A model generated the notes under the pieces. That model was not told where the DNA came from. It made no database searches and saw nothing but the letters and a program-made list of their open reading frames with translations. This document shows positions 52,362 to 61,750 of a stretch of DNA of 64,000 nucleotides, in pieces (the stretch's first letter is position 1; every line of letters begins with the position of its first letter). The translations under genes and the position numbers were made by a program. The stretch is taken from contig OU342632.1 of assembly GCA_910589415.1 (NCBI GenBank), positions 30,145,637-30,209,636 on the forward strand, written 5' to 3'. Source of the stretch: Malachius bipustulatus (Eukaryota; Arthropoda; Insecta; Coleoptera; Melyridae).

Positions 52362-55300
52362 TTACCTGCCACATGTCCTGGGATAAAATCGGTCTGAACA
52401 GGCGTGCGGACAGAAACCTCCCACCTGATCCAAAAATACTTCCAGAGTAGACCTTTTTCTAATACCATAGTCTGACAAATTCCCAGCTGTAAAATAATAA
52501 AATTAGCTTAATGAGGCTGAGCGCTGGGGAATTGATTGTTCATAATGAGAGAGACAGAGAGAGCGATAGAATATAAATGCCATTCTATTATTTAGGTTAA
52601 ATTATAGAAGTTCTTTAAAACATATTGTTCTTTTATTACGACCATACTGATAGATCAAAGAAGGTAAAGGCAAAGAAATATCTTCTTTATTAGTTTTTTT
52701 TTTTATTGTTATGTTTTATCATGTTAGTTATCTATATGATAATACAAAATATCGTATCATATTACTAGTATGCACTTTTTATTACAACCTATAATAATAT
52801 TAACTTCTACCTCAAAATATTTTCAATATGTATATGCTACCGTTTAGCGCTCGAATTGCAGTCACCTGAGTGACGTCATGCGCAGCGCGGACGAGTTTTC
52901 AGTCATTATAAGCTGACAATGCTGACATATCTACCTTGTGTAGTTGTATCTTGTATCATAGCATTTATAGCGATAAGCAGAGCTGTATTTGGTTTATGAT
53001 TGGTCAGGTTACTTGAAAATTATTATCTACCGCCTACATCATATTAGATGAGAGATGAGTGAAATTGATATAATCGCTGTAGTCAATTCAATTCACCGTG
53101 TTCTAGCTAGTTACGATGGAAGTATACGGGAATATTACATTATTTTAAGAGCTATGTATCGGGTGATCCACAAAATTTTTCATCAACTACCCATACAGCA
53201 CACCCAATAACGATTACGGTGTGTTTGCATTGTGACAATGTATCTAGAAGCAGACACAAGGTGACACAATTTTACGATGTAAATGTGCTACGTTTACACA
53301 CCTTAGGTACATAGGTATGCACAAAGGTTAAACGTCCGCCTCACAATGTAGTCACAGTATTCCATTTATATATACACAAAGTAAGTGATCTACAATGTGT
53401 CATCGTATGCTACCAGTGATTGTGTATTATACTTGCTCTGCATACACATTGTATTTGTCCTATTAATTTTGAATGTAAATGTACTATACCGTGTATATGT
53501 AGCACTTTCGTCCCGTGTATACACACTCTACATAAAACTATACTTTTCATGAACTAGGGTACTTCAGGGAGATAAAAGTTTTGCAGCCTGACTTTTCGTA
53601 TTCGTATTTTACCAATGAATTTATTGGTTGTTACCTATTATCTTTGTTATTTTGGGAACGAAAGGTCGGACTGCGAAACTTTTATTTTCCAGAAGTATCT
53701 AGCTAGCTCAAGAAAGGTAGTTTTAAAATTGTTCCATTTTTCCTTCCATATATCTTATGTCGTTAATGTCTTTATGGAAGTTCTGTATTTCACTCTATAG
53801 GTACCTATATAGTTACACTATTATAAAACATTATTATTTATGCAAATAAAAACAGAAGTAGGAATAAAACACTGGAATATTACAAAACTTTTATAAAAAT
53901 ATCAAAATCTGTCAAAAACAACATAGTTAAAATGCAAAAATATAGGTATTATACATCGGCAGTCTTTGCGGCAGCCCTCTTCTCAGCCATTCTCCTCTTT
54001 TTTTCTAATTTTCCCCGATCGTCACCGCCTGTAAATACAAAATATTTCAGTGTTGAGGGACGAGAATTTTCATTAATTTTCTGCAATTTAAGCAATAATA
54101 AAAAGTCCGGATTTATGTTATAAATCATCAGAAACACTATCACTTGCAGATTGTTTATACATATTATGCACAGTGCTATTACTTTTACGTGGTGTATACA
54201 CAAAATTTAATAGCTATATAGGCTCTTCATATGCCTGAAATTTTGTTGGAAAAATGTATGGAAGTCGTTAAATTTAAAATTTCTAACAATCCAAAATCCA
54301 ATACAATTAAGGTACATAAAACTTATAGGTAATAATCCAACGCGTATCTATGGATGTATGAACGGTAAATCACAATATTCTAATAACGAATGTTTATACA
54401 ACGTAAAGATCGTTTCATCAAAATGTTATTAATTTTAGGTACAAAAAGCATACAATAATATTAAACATTAAACGTTTCAACATCAATAATAATAATCCTA
54501 TATAGGAGTAATAACGTATTTAAAAACCTTTACTTACCTCATAAAATCCTTTTCAAGCTGCACACTCACACAGAGAACACTTCCGAGCTTCGAAATGAAA
54601 TTAAAATGGCTGCTGGCACTGCTTTGCTTTACCACTCTTTTATAGAAATGCGTGAACACATGGTCGGTGTGCATACGATGACTCTTATGCGCGCGCATGT
54701 TTGAGCACCAATGTAGACACAACAATACACAACTATGGAGTGTATATATTGTTTTTTGTATTATGTGTAAATGTCGCACGTTTACAGGGTGTGTGCAGTA
54801 GACACAAGATACACAGTCAGTATGCATACACCAATCTGCTCGAATGTAGACACAACGAAACACAAATAAGGAGTGTATATATGGTGCTTTGTATTATGTG
54901 TATACGACGCATTTTTACATGGTGCGTACAGTAGGCACAAATAATATTTAAAGCATCACAGATACATATGACTTATACGTTGTGGGTATCATGTACGGAC
55001 GTCAAATTTCATCATTTAAATAGTTATTTTTTACGTCATATAAAAATGTTTTGAATCTTAATTGCATACAGTATACAATGATTAGACACTGTATCACATA
55101 ATTATATCGATATAAAAATTGGTGTATCTCATTTGTGTATGTCATTACTAGATAAATAATTCGATCCACATTAACGTCTTTTGTTCCTCAAGTGTTTATC
55201 TTGTAGAGACGTAATTTTATTTGGACGTGCTGTATGGGTAGTGCCTTGGAAAAAATGAAGCATGTCTGCCAGTCTGTCAGATAAAATGCAAACTATTGGT

Positions 55301-55587
55301 AAGGTGTGCTGTGCTCAGGTGCAATGAGCTCAGACATGACTTCAGTAGCTATCTCTCTCTCTTCCAAGGCACTAGTTGATGAAAAATTTTGTGGATCACA
55401 CGATACAATTATTATATCAACAATTTTACTTACCATCAACGATCTCTCCGTCGCACAGCAAACGTTGCTGATGTATAGGAATGAAGGCTTTTTCCTGAAT
55501 CTTCGCTTTCACAGCCCACACACTGTCCCGCTTTTTCACGTTGACGGTAACGACTTTGTCCGCGGGGGTTCTCACAAACAGATACAT
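52362..55587 (-). CDS. Ubiquitin-like protein with Gly-Gly and Cys-containing tail, two coding exons
   Basis: Exon A (55434-55587, ATG at 55587, preceded by an AG acceptor at 55596-55597 and hence probably a 5' UTR intron) encodes MYLFVRTPADKVVTV to QQRLLCDGEIVD. Exon B (52362-52486) encodes GNLSDYGIRKRSTLEVFLD, then QVGG, then a 17-residue tail with three Cys. Splice sites are GTAAGT and TTTTACAG, phase 1, and the joined frame is 92 residues. It aligns along the whole ubiquitin fold (VKAKIQEK, IPIHQQRLL, LSDYGI, STL). The positions of Lys 27, 29, 33 and 63 are kept and Lys 48 is Glu. Removal of the tail after Gly-Gly would be needed for conjugation. A GT donor overlapping the stop (GGCAG, GTAATT) allows an alternative end. 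The intron holds a 2.25-kb transposon. It is not one of the named ubiquitin-like families I know. Confidence 0.78.
53555..53702. repeat. Small MITE-like inverted repeat
   Basis: GATAAAAGTTTTGCAGCCTG (about 53571) is mirrored by CTGCGAAACTTTTATTTTCC (about 53671), with AGGGTACTTC/GAAGTATCT outside. It lies within the larger TIR element. Confidence 0.55.
54711..54950 (+). repeat. Tandem repeat, about 133-bp unit, two copies
   Basis: ATGTAGACACAAC starts at 54711 and 54844. Each unit contains GGAGTGTATATAT, TTGTATTATGTGTA and GTAGACACAAG-type blocks. Open frames over it are by-products of the repeat. Confidence 0.7.
55241..55372. repeat. 132-bp MITE (TA-flanked, GTGCCTTGG ends)
   Basis: GTGCCTTGG and CCAAGGCAC at the ends with TA outside both. 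It interrupts the right terminal repeat of the host element, which rejoins exactly (TGGGTA, then GTTGATG) when it is removed. Confidence 0.8.
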
Positions 55588-55594
55588 TGTGAAC

Positions 55595-55980
55595 TCTGTA
55601 AATGATTACAACATTCCACGTGTGCAGCCTCTTATGTTGTAAATGTAATCCTGTGTGTTAATTGTATGTGACGAGATTCTGTGATTCACCCGCAGAAACG
55701 GAATAACATAACAGCTGTACAGTAGCACATTAATAACACGCGTAATCGTCAACGTCGCCGACTCTGACTCGACTACCAAAGCCAAAACCACAGAATAGAG
55801 AATAATAACACAATTTTATTATTCTGTGCCAAAACCGAACTACCGAACGTTAACGCCGAACGGTGGAGCGGAGCACGAAATAGCACGACGGGGTACGTCA
55901 ATAAGACTGTGACTGCGCAGGCTGCGTTCCGGTCTTCTGACGTCACGCGGCTGGGAGACTACACTCATGAGATTGCTCAT
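55595..55980 (-). promoter_or_regulatory. 5' region of the ubiquitin-like gene
   Basis: Minus-strand sequence before the acceptor at 55596-55597 is GC-richer than the surroundings (CGGCGACGTTGACGAT, GTCACGCG). It contains a TGACGTCA at about 55938 that matches the CRE/ATF consensus. No TATA box was identified. The exact start site is unknown. Confidence 0.4.
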
Positions 55981-56550
55981 ATCTTTTTATTATCAGAAAT
56001 AAATTAATTTTTTTTTTTATTTTCACGGCTGACTAGATCCCAGAGTTTTCATAGTCAATGTTTGTTTTTCTTATAGCAGCCATATTGTGTTTATGTCGTT
56101 TGGCATAAAAATTCACGGAAACCAAAAATCAATAACATCAAAAAATTTGCAAAAATTTCATTCTCCTTTTTTCGAAAAAAAAAATGAAAGTTTTTTTCAC
56201 AGAATGACGTCGTATGATGTCGCTATAATATGACGTCACATTGCTTGCCTTATGGTTATTTATGACTTTCGGTTAAGGCAAGGTTATAAAAAAAAGAATT
56301 CAATTTGAATTTTTTTATTGAAATGTGAGAGATTTCTGGTTTTAAATACCGAATGACATGAAAAGCAATATATCTCGGATTTTATATGTTTTTCAGGACA
56401 TTTCAGCATTGTCTGAAGTTTTCATATATTTTGTTATAGATTCTTAATAAGCATAAAATTGTGCAGCTTTGCTCTAATGTATCTAACTCTGTATATCTTA
56501 CTGTTTAAGAGATCCCCATATTTACCTAGTTCTTTTTAAATGGGACACCC
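55975..56550. repeat. Diverged relative of foldback F3
   Basis: Blocks GACTAGATCCCAGAGTTTTC and CATATTGTGTTTATGTCGTT match the arm of F3 (7440-7520), and TTTTCAGGACATTTCAG near 56391 matches its outer arm. It is heavily decayed. It lies between the ubiquitin-like gene and COX5B. Confidence 0.6.
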
Positions 56551-57362
56551 AAGTAATAAGTAATAAGTAATAACAATTTAAACAAAATAATAAAACCGTA
56601 ATATTTATAACAATCTACCACATAACATAATATAGAGATCTAAGCACAAAGAAAAACATAAGCAAGAAACAAAAAAGCAATAAAATTTGACATTTATTTT
56701 ATAAACAACCCGCCATGCACGATTAATGCTTTGAGTCAAAATCCAACCGCATGACGTCATTGCGCAGTAGTGTCCAAAATAGCAAAAGGAACTGACATAT
56801 AATGATTTTAAGAATATTGTTCAAAAAGTAAAAACGGGATAAAATGCATTTTGAAACGAATTTTACTTTAAAACACAAGGCAGCCAGTAATACGGAAATA
56901 TTTAATTTTACATGTAATTTCCTTTAATCCATACATAAACGAACATAGAAAATTCATGGGTACTCCGTAAAGCTGAGAACGTCTACACAAAGATACCACA
57001 AATCATCAGATTATCCAAGTTAATTTACTTTACAGTTTCCTATATTAAGTTTTTTCTCTATCATTTAATTTTAACGATCTATCATTTATTTCATTTAACT
57101 AAAAACAATACTTTTTATTAAAATTTTGTTTCCTTGAAATACCATTAAACCGTGGTGAGACTTACAATCAACATCTCTCTGAACGCGCCCGACGTCATTT
57201 CGGTCAACCGTTTGCTCTCAACCTCAACTATCAACTTCAATGTTGAGTTTTTATTCTATGGTGGTGTTAATTCTACGCGATTTTTCAAACGTCAAAGGAT
57301 TTTCAATTTCTTCTAATCTTGAATGTCTATGATTCAGTAGTAGTGTCGGGAAAATATTGAAA
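56551..57362. promoter_or_regulatory. Upstream region of COX5B
   Basis: No gene was seen. It includes two CRE-like sites (GACGTCATT, about 56752 and 57191). There is no TATA box near the start codon, which is ordinary for a nuclear mitochondrial-protein gene. Initiation site not determined. Confidence 0.4.
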
Positions 57363-58010
57363 ATGGCTGCCCTGTGTGGAAGATTTGCGGTTTCTGCAGC
57401 AAGAAAGAATGTCTTATGCTCAAGTTATAAGTTTTCAACTAAAGGTAAACCTCGTTCCCAATCCCCAGCTTTAATAATACCTCGTCCTCGCACACCCTAA
57501 AACCTATAAATTTGACATTTTCAATTACGTAATTCAATTCACATTCCATCGCATTGGGTATATGGGGAGTTCCTTTTATGCAGGAAGTCCCTCATCAGCC
57601 CTGAATCTCAGATGTGATGTCGATGTCACAGTAATAATTGTCTGATAATAAAACAAACGGGCTCAATGAACAATCGTGATTATGCAGGATTTGATTTGTA
57701 AAAAAAATATGTCTCCGACCTTTCAGTTACCATGGGTGATCCCGTGGAACACGCCACCGGTCTCGAGAAGCGCGAGCTGCTCGCCAAGCTGGCAGGCAAC
57801 GACAACCCCTTCGACTTGAAAGTGCTGAAGCGCGGCGTTGGATCCAGAGACAAACCGAACGAGATCCCGTCGGCGTTCGACGCCCGCATCGTGGGGTGCA
57901 TCTGCGAAGAGGACGCGACCAGCGTCAACTGGATGTGGCTGCACAAGGGACAGCCGAGAAGGTGCGAGTGCGGGCACTGGTTCTCCCTCGTTCACAAGCC
58001 ACCCGTCTAA
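57363..58010 (+). CDS. COX5B: Cytochrome c oxidase subunit 5B, mitochondrial
   Basis: Two exons, 57363-57444 and 57727-58010, with a phase-1 GT-AG intron, encode 121 residues. Residues 1 to about 27 (MAALCGRFAVSAARKN...) are basic and lack acidic residues, as expected of a mitochondrial presequence. The mature part has the subunit 5B signature: DPVEHATGLEKREL, GNDNPFDLKVLKRG, then the zinc site with cysteines in CICEEDAT and CECGHWFSLV. It is a structural, zinc-binding subunit of respiratory complex IV on the matrix side of the inner membrane. Codons in exon 2 are clearly GC-richer than the surrounding DNA, as in well-expressed genes. AATAAA at 58069-58074 is a suitable poly(A) signal. No defect was seen. 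Confidence 0.96.
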
Positions 58011-58068
58011 CCGACCTTCGTAACGGTCTTGCTTAATTAGAGTAATTATTATATTAGTCGTTTGTTGT

Positions 58069-58074
58069 AATAAA
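58069..58074 (+). terminator. Poly(A) signal of COX5B
   Basis: AATAAA, 59 bases after the stop codon, with T-rich sequence following. Confidence 0.7.
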
Positions 58075-58752
58075 TCTGCTGTCTTTAATTCGTTTATTTT
58101 CCTTATGTAAATATATGGTTAAAGTGAAGTTCATCATTTTAATGATAACGTGAACTTGTGTGTGTTCGTTTGAGAACATTTTAGTCACCTTTTAACTGTA
58201 TGGTTTCAGTATAATAATTCAACAGTCGATTGCTGCTTAAGACCAATCGTTGATAAAATGTTACTTATGTTGAATACAAATAGACCATTTATTTGATTAT
58301 ATTTTTTATTTCTAGCTTGATATACCTTATACCGGGTGTTGATTCATTTTGAGAGCTAAATTGTATCAGCCTTTTCTGAGGGTCCTTGTATGATAAACTC
58401 GCGTGCAAAATACGAATAATTTTCTTTCAGCGAATTAAGAGAATTTTTGGAAAACTGTTTTTAAAACATATTTGCCGCTGCGACACCTGATACATGTTTA
58501 AAAAGTGGCCAGTCAGCTTGATAGTTTAATGTAAATCATTATGGATCTTTTTTCAAGGAATTTTTTCAAAGTTTCTGTAAGAAGCATTGGCTGGACTTGG
58601 AATAACCTGAGAAAATGAAGTTTTTTAATTGGAAAGGAAAAATAAATTTAGCTAGGGTTCATTATAATTCAGGTTTTTTTAAGCAAACTTCCACAGCCTT
58701 CTTGAAATCCGGATGATAAGCTAATTAGAGCTGAATCAACTAGTCCATAATA
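58075..58752. other. Non-coding interval after COX5B
   Basis: No gene. 58335-58500 begins CCGGGTGTTGATTCATTTTG and looks like a lone arm of another CAGGGTG-type element. Confidence 0.4.
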
Positions 58753-59495
58753 CAGGGTGTCGCATTTAAGATGAAGACACCCCCATATTTTAGTTATTTA
58801 AATGAATACAGATTTGAAAATTCGCATAGTTATAAGTGGTGATGGGTCCTATTTGTTAAGATACTTAACCGAATTCAGAATTTTAAGCTCATCCTACTAC
58901 GAATTTACAAATAGGGCCGATTCTCAATATTTTGTTTCGCGTTAGAGATATCGAAAAAAGTTATTAGAAAAAGTTGTTCAGAATATTTTTTTATGCCCAT
59001 ATACCAATTTTCATGACAAAATTCGCATTTTTGATTTAATTATTAATTTAATTTAATATTTATTTAATTTTTAATTCGCATTATCACCAAACAACCGAAT
59101 TATTTCGATTTTTTGTTAAATTAAATAATTATTTTCCATGGCAGACTAGTTATCAAATTAATTACTTAAATTAACAACTTAATTTTGAATTATTGACCAA
59201 AATATTGAAAAAATTAAAAATGCAAATTTTGTCATGAAAATTGATATATGGGCATAAAAAAATATTCTGAACAACTTTTTCCAATAACTTTTTTCGATAT
59301 CTCTAACGCGAAACAAAATATTGAGAATCGGCCCTATTTGTCAATTCGTAGTAGGCTGAGCTTAAAATTCTGAATTCGGTTAGGTATCTTAAAAAATAGG
59401 ACCCATTAACACTTATGACTGTGCGAATGTTCAAAAAAGTATTAATTTAAATAACTAAAATATGGGGGTGTCTTCATCTTAAATGCGACACCCTG
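58753..59495. repeat. Foldback element F7, 743 bp (TA-flanked, CAGGGTG ends)
   Basis: CAGGGTGTCGCATTTAAGA at the left is mirrored by TCTTAAATGCGACACCCTG at the right, with TA outside both. Arms pair for about 290 bases each (for example CGATATCTCTAACGCGAAAC on the right against its mirror near 58935) around an AT-rich centre. Confidence 0.88.
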
Positions 59496-60214
59496 TATAT
59501 TTTTTTGTGATAATCATTGGCATTGGTGTACTTTTGCCAGGTCACAGTGAGATCAAAAAATATTTTGGGCCAAGCTATAGCAACTTTGTTAAACAGGGTG
59601 TGTTCAAGCTTTAGTCAAAAGACCGGCTGTTTCTCTGAAATTTTGAAAAATGTTTTAGATTATTCCATAGAATTATAGAATGAGAATGTTTAAGAAAACT
59701 CTGGAATAGTTGAGAATGTTTCAGAACGGTGGAATGTATTTTTTTTGTTGCCGACTGTTTATGAACTTCGATAATTGAAGAATTATTAGAGTGCAGTTTT
59801 TTTATTCATCAATGATTGATTATCCGAATCTAACGTAAGTGAAATCGACAACAATTAGTTTGAAAAATTTTTCCATAGAAGTTCAAGATGGCCATCAGAG
59901 GTGCCTTCCCTCGTTAGAAGCTAAAAAGGAAAACAGTATCTGCCTCTTTCCATCCACCACCATAATTTATCTACCAGAGAACTACTTTATCCACCTCAAC
60001 CGCACCATCAAGGTTAAATTTAAGAAAAACTAAAGTTACATTAAGGTTGTTTCTTAGGCAGATATATTTTGTATTTAAATTTTCAAATATCTGTCATTAA
60101 TATTTTGAGGTAACAGTGAATACTGTCAGATCAACATTCAAAAAGTTGACATTTAGACTTCGTTTCCGAGTTACCTTGCATGTTATTGCTTTATGGCAAC
60201 CTTTAAAACACCTC
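59496..60214. other. Non-coding interval
   Basis: No convincing gene. A 64-codon open frame at 59839 shows no recognisable features. AACAGGGTGTGTTCAAG at about 59593 may be one end of a further broken foldback. Confidence 0.35.
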
Positions 60215-60440
60215 ACAACGGGTATTATAAAGGCTGATTAAGTTTAATGGGCAGATTTCTGTGGCCATTTCTGAAGAAGATATCGAGTCTAAGTGAATTT
60301 TTTTTTAATTGATCTATTCTTAACATGAAATTAATTACGAAAATGTGAATAAAAGTCATTTGACGTCGAAATTAGCTTCAAAAACGGGCACAGAAATCTG
60401 CCTCTGCCCGTTAGTCTAATGAGCCTTTATAATATTGACT
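60215..60440. repeat. MITE family B, copy 2
   Basis: Same ends and inner blocks as 29912-30121 (GGGTATTATAAAGGCT; GGGCAGATTTCTGTGG; TTTGACGTCGAAATTAGC). Slightly longer, from indels in the centre. Confidence 0.75.
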
Positions 60441-60530
60441 GCCAGCCCTATTAATAATAATGGGAGGCCTATTAGTAGGGTTTCAACTAGTAGAGTAGGC
60501 TACAACTACAACTTAAGAGACTATGGGTTA

Positions 60531-60585
60531 GGGAACCTGTATTACCGACAATGACTAAGCGTTAGTGTCGGTAGTGCAGGTTCCC
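60531..60585. repeat. MITE family A, copy 4: 55-bp minimal form
   Basis: GGGAACCTGTATTACCGACA and its mirror joined almost directly, with TA at 60529-60530 and 60586-60587. Nothing but the two terminal repeats remains. Confidence 0.85.
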
Positions 60586-60619
60586 TACTATGGCGGTTGG
60601 CACTTGGAACTCTGTTGGA

Positions 60620-60710
60620 TACAACTACACAAGGTATGTCAGCGTGATGAGACTGAAAACTCGTCCGCGCTGCGCATGGCGTCACTATGGTGATTGTAAT
60701 CCAAGCGCTA
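60620..60710 (-). repeat. Inverted counterpart of 52845-52955
   Basis: GCGCAGCGCGGACGAGTTTT and ACCTTGTGTAGTTGTATC blocks occur on the plus strand at 52880-52955 and on the minus strand here. The two copies flank the ubiquitin-like and COX5B genes. Confidence 0.65.
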
Positions 60711-61584
60711 ACAGAAGAATTGAAAACATATGAAGGTGGAAGGCAACATTTGTGGGGTGTAATGAAAAGTGCTTGTGCTTACTGTGGTACAGTGATAAGA
60801 TACAAATCATTTATTAGCAAACTAAAAAATATATCGGTTTGCCTTTCCATTTTTTTGCGTGATTCTTACACCCGCACTTACCGCACAATAAACCATTTGT
60901 GCTATCAGACAGTCAGATACTCAAGTCAAACTAATTAAAATCTTAAAACATGGAAATAAGTTACTAAATCACGACTTAATTGTGTCATTACTACTGCCGA
61001 GTCTCAATAATTGTCTGGTGTAGAGTAGATATCACCTGAATGACGTCACAGGCTGTGCGCTTACATAATATTGTTTACTTTTTAAAGCATTGAATTTCGG
61101 CAATTCGTGCTGCTGAACAAAGCCCAATTACTTTTACTAGATTATGAGCTGACCTTAGATAATATTTTGCCATGTGTCAACTAACAATGTCAAAGTATCT
61201 TGTCAGTCTTCAATCATAGTTTCAAAAGATGTCATCGTCACGTCACAATACATTCTACGTCATTCAACATCATCCGATTCTTGATCGTTCGTTTCTTAAG
61301 TAGTTCGTTTGTCGTTTCGTTATCGTTATCAGCAAACAGTAAAAAAACAGAATTCTCGACTCTAATAATTAATTATTAATCGTCATTTCAAAGTGCAAGT
61401 AGTGTCGCTGGATTTTTTATCCGCAATCACCGCTTTACCACCCACAATGTAGACGAGCAGACGGTGAGAGCTATGACCAGCAGCAGTCTGTTACCAGACC
61501 AGCAGGACCACCAGATCGAAAACATTTCGGTCTGATAAAAATGCAGACGACAGTGATAGTGAAGGTTTAATGTAACCGTGCAAG
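60711..61584. other. Upstream region of the PEX13-like exon
   Basis: 60830-60945 is a dispersed repeat also found at 7030-7160. From about 61250 the sequence loses recognised repeats and is probably promoter and 5' UTR; several ATGs precede the proposed start (for example 61448 and 61472), none with a long frame. Confidence 0.4.
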
Positions 61585-61750
61585 ATGTCGAGTCCGCTCA
61601 AACCTTGGGAAACGAATCTACACAACTCGACTCACATATTAAACGCTGGCAATCCAAACTCTTCGATATGTAGGACTCCGATGAGAAGCGCCCCCGTCCT
61701 ACCACCGAGGCCCTCGAGTAACCCCTCTGTTGCCTCCTACCTACCTTCCA
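61585..61750 (+). CDS. PEX13: Probable PEX13 (peroxin-13), first coding exon
   Basis: ATG at 61585 opens MSSPLKPWETN, then a Ser/Asn-rich stretch and VLPPRPSSNPS, followed by a strong donor (GTAAGT at 61751). 'KPWE' close to the N-terminus and a downstream proline-rich 'PPRPS' resemble the start of PEX13, the peroxisomal membrane docking protein with an SH3 domain. The SH3 and membrane parts would lie in later exons outside or far along the window; I did not find them before 64000. Only 55 codons support the call. Confidence 0.5.

Larger units (their letters stand above)
53156..55406. mobile_element. TIR element in the intron of the ubiquitin-like gene
   Basis: GTATCGGGTGATCCACAAAA at the left is mirrored by TTTTGTGGATCACACGATAC at the right; the inverted ends extend about 45 bases, to CCCATACAGCAC, once a small MITE (55241-55372) is removed. 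The interior has 130-bp tandem repeats rich in GTGTATACAC-like blocks. No transposase was recognised. Confidence 0.7.

Noticed and set aside
53964..54100. Continuous minus-strand frame ending AEKRAAAKTADV as a stand-alone gene
   Set aside because: No start or upstream exon fits; splicing from 54535 is out of frame in all phases. Kept only as a low-interest alternative exon.
54534..54863. 109-codon Cys/His-rich frame on the minus strand
   Set aside because: Composed of the 133-bp tandem repeat; Cys and His arise from repeated TGT/CAT in GTGTATACAC-like sequence.
59839..60033. 64-codon frame as a small gene
   Set aside because: No homologous features, no splice or poly(A) context, lies between repeats.
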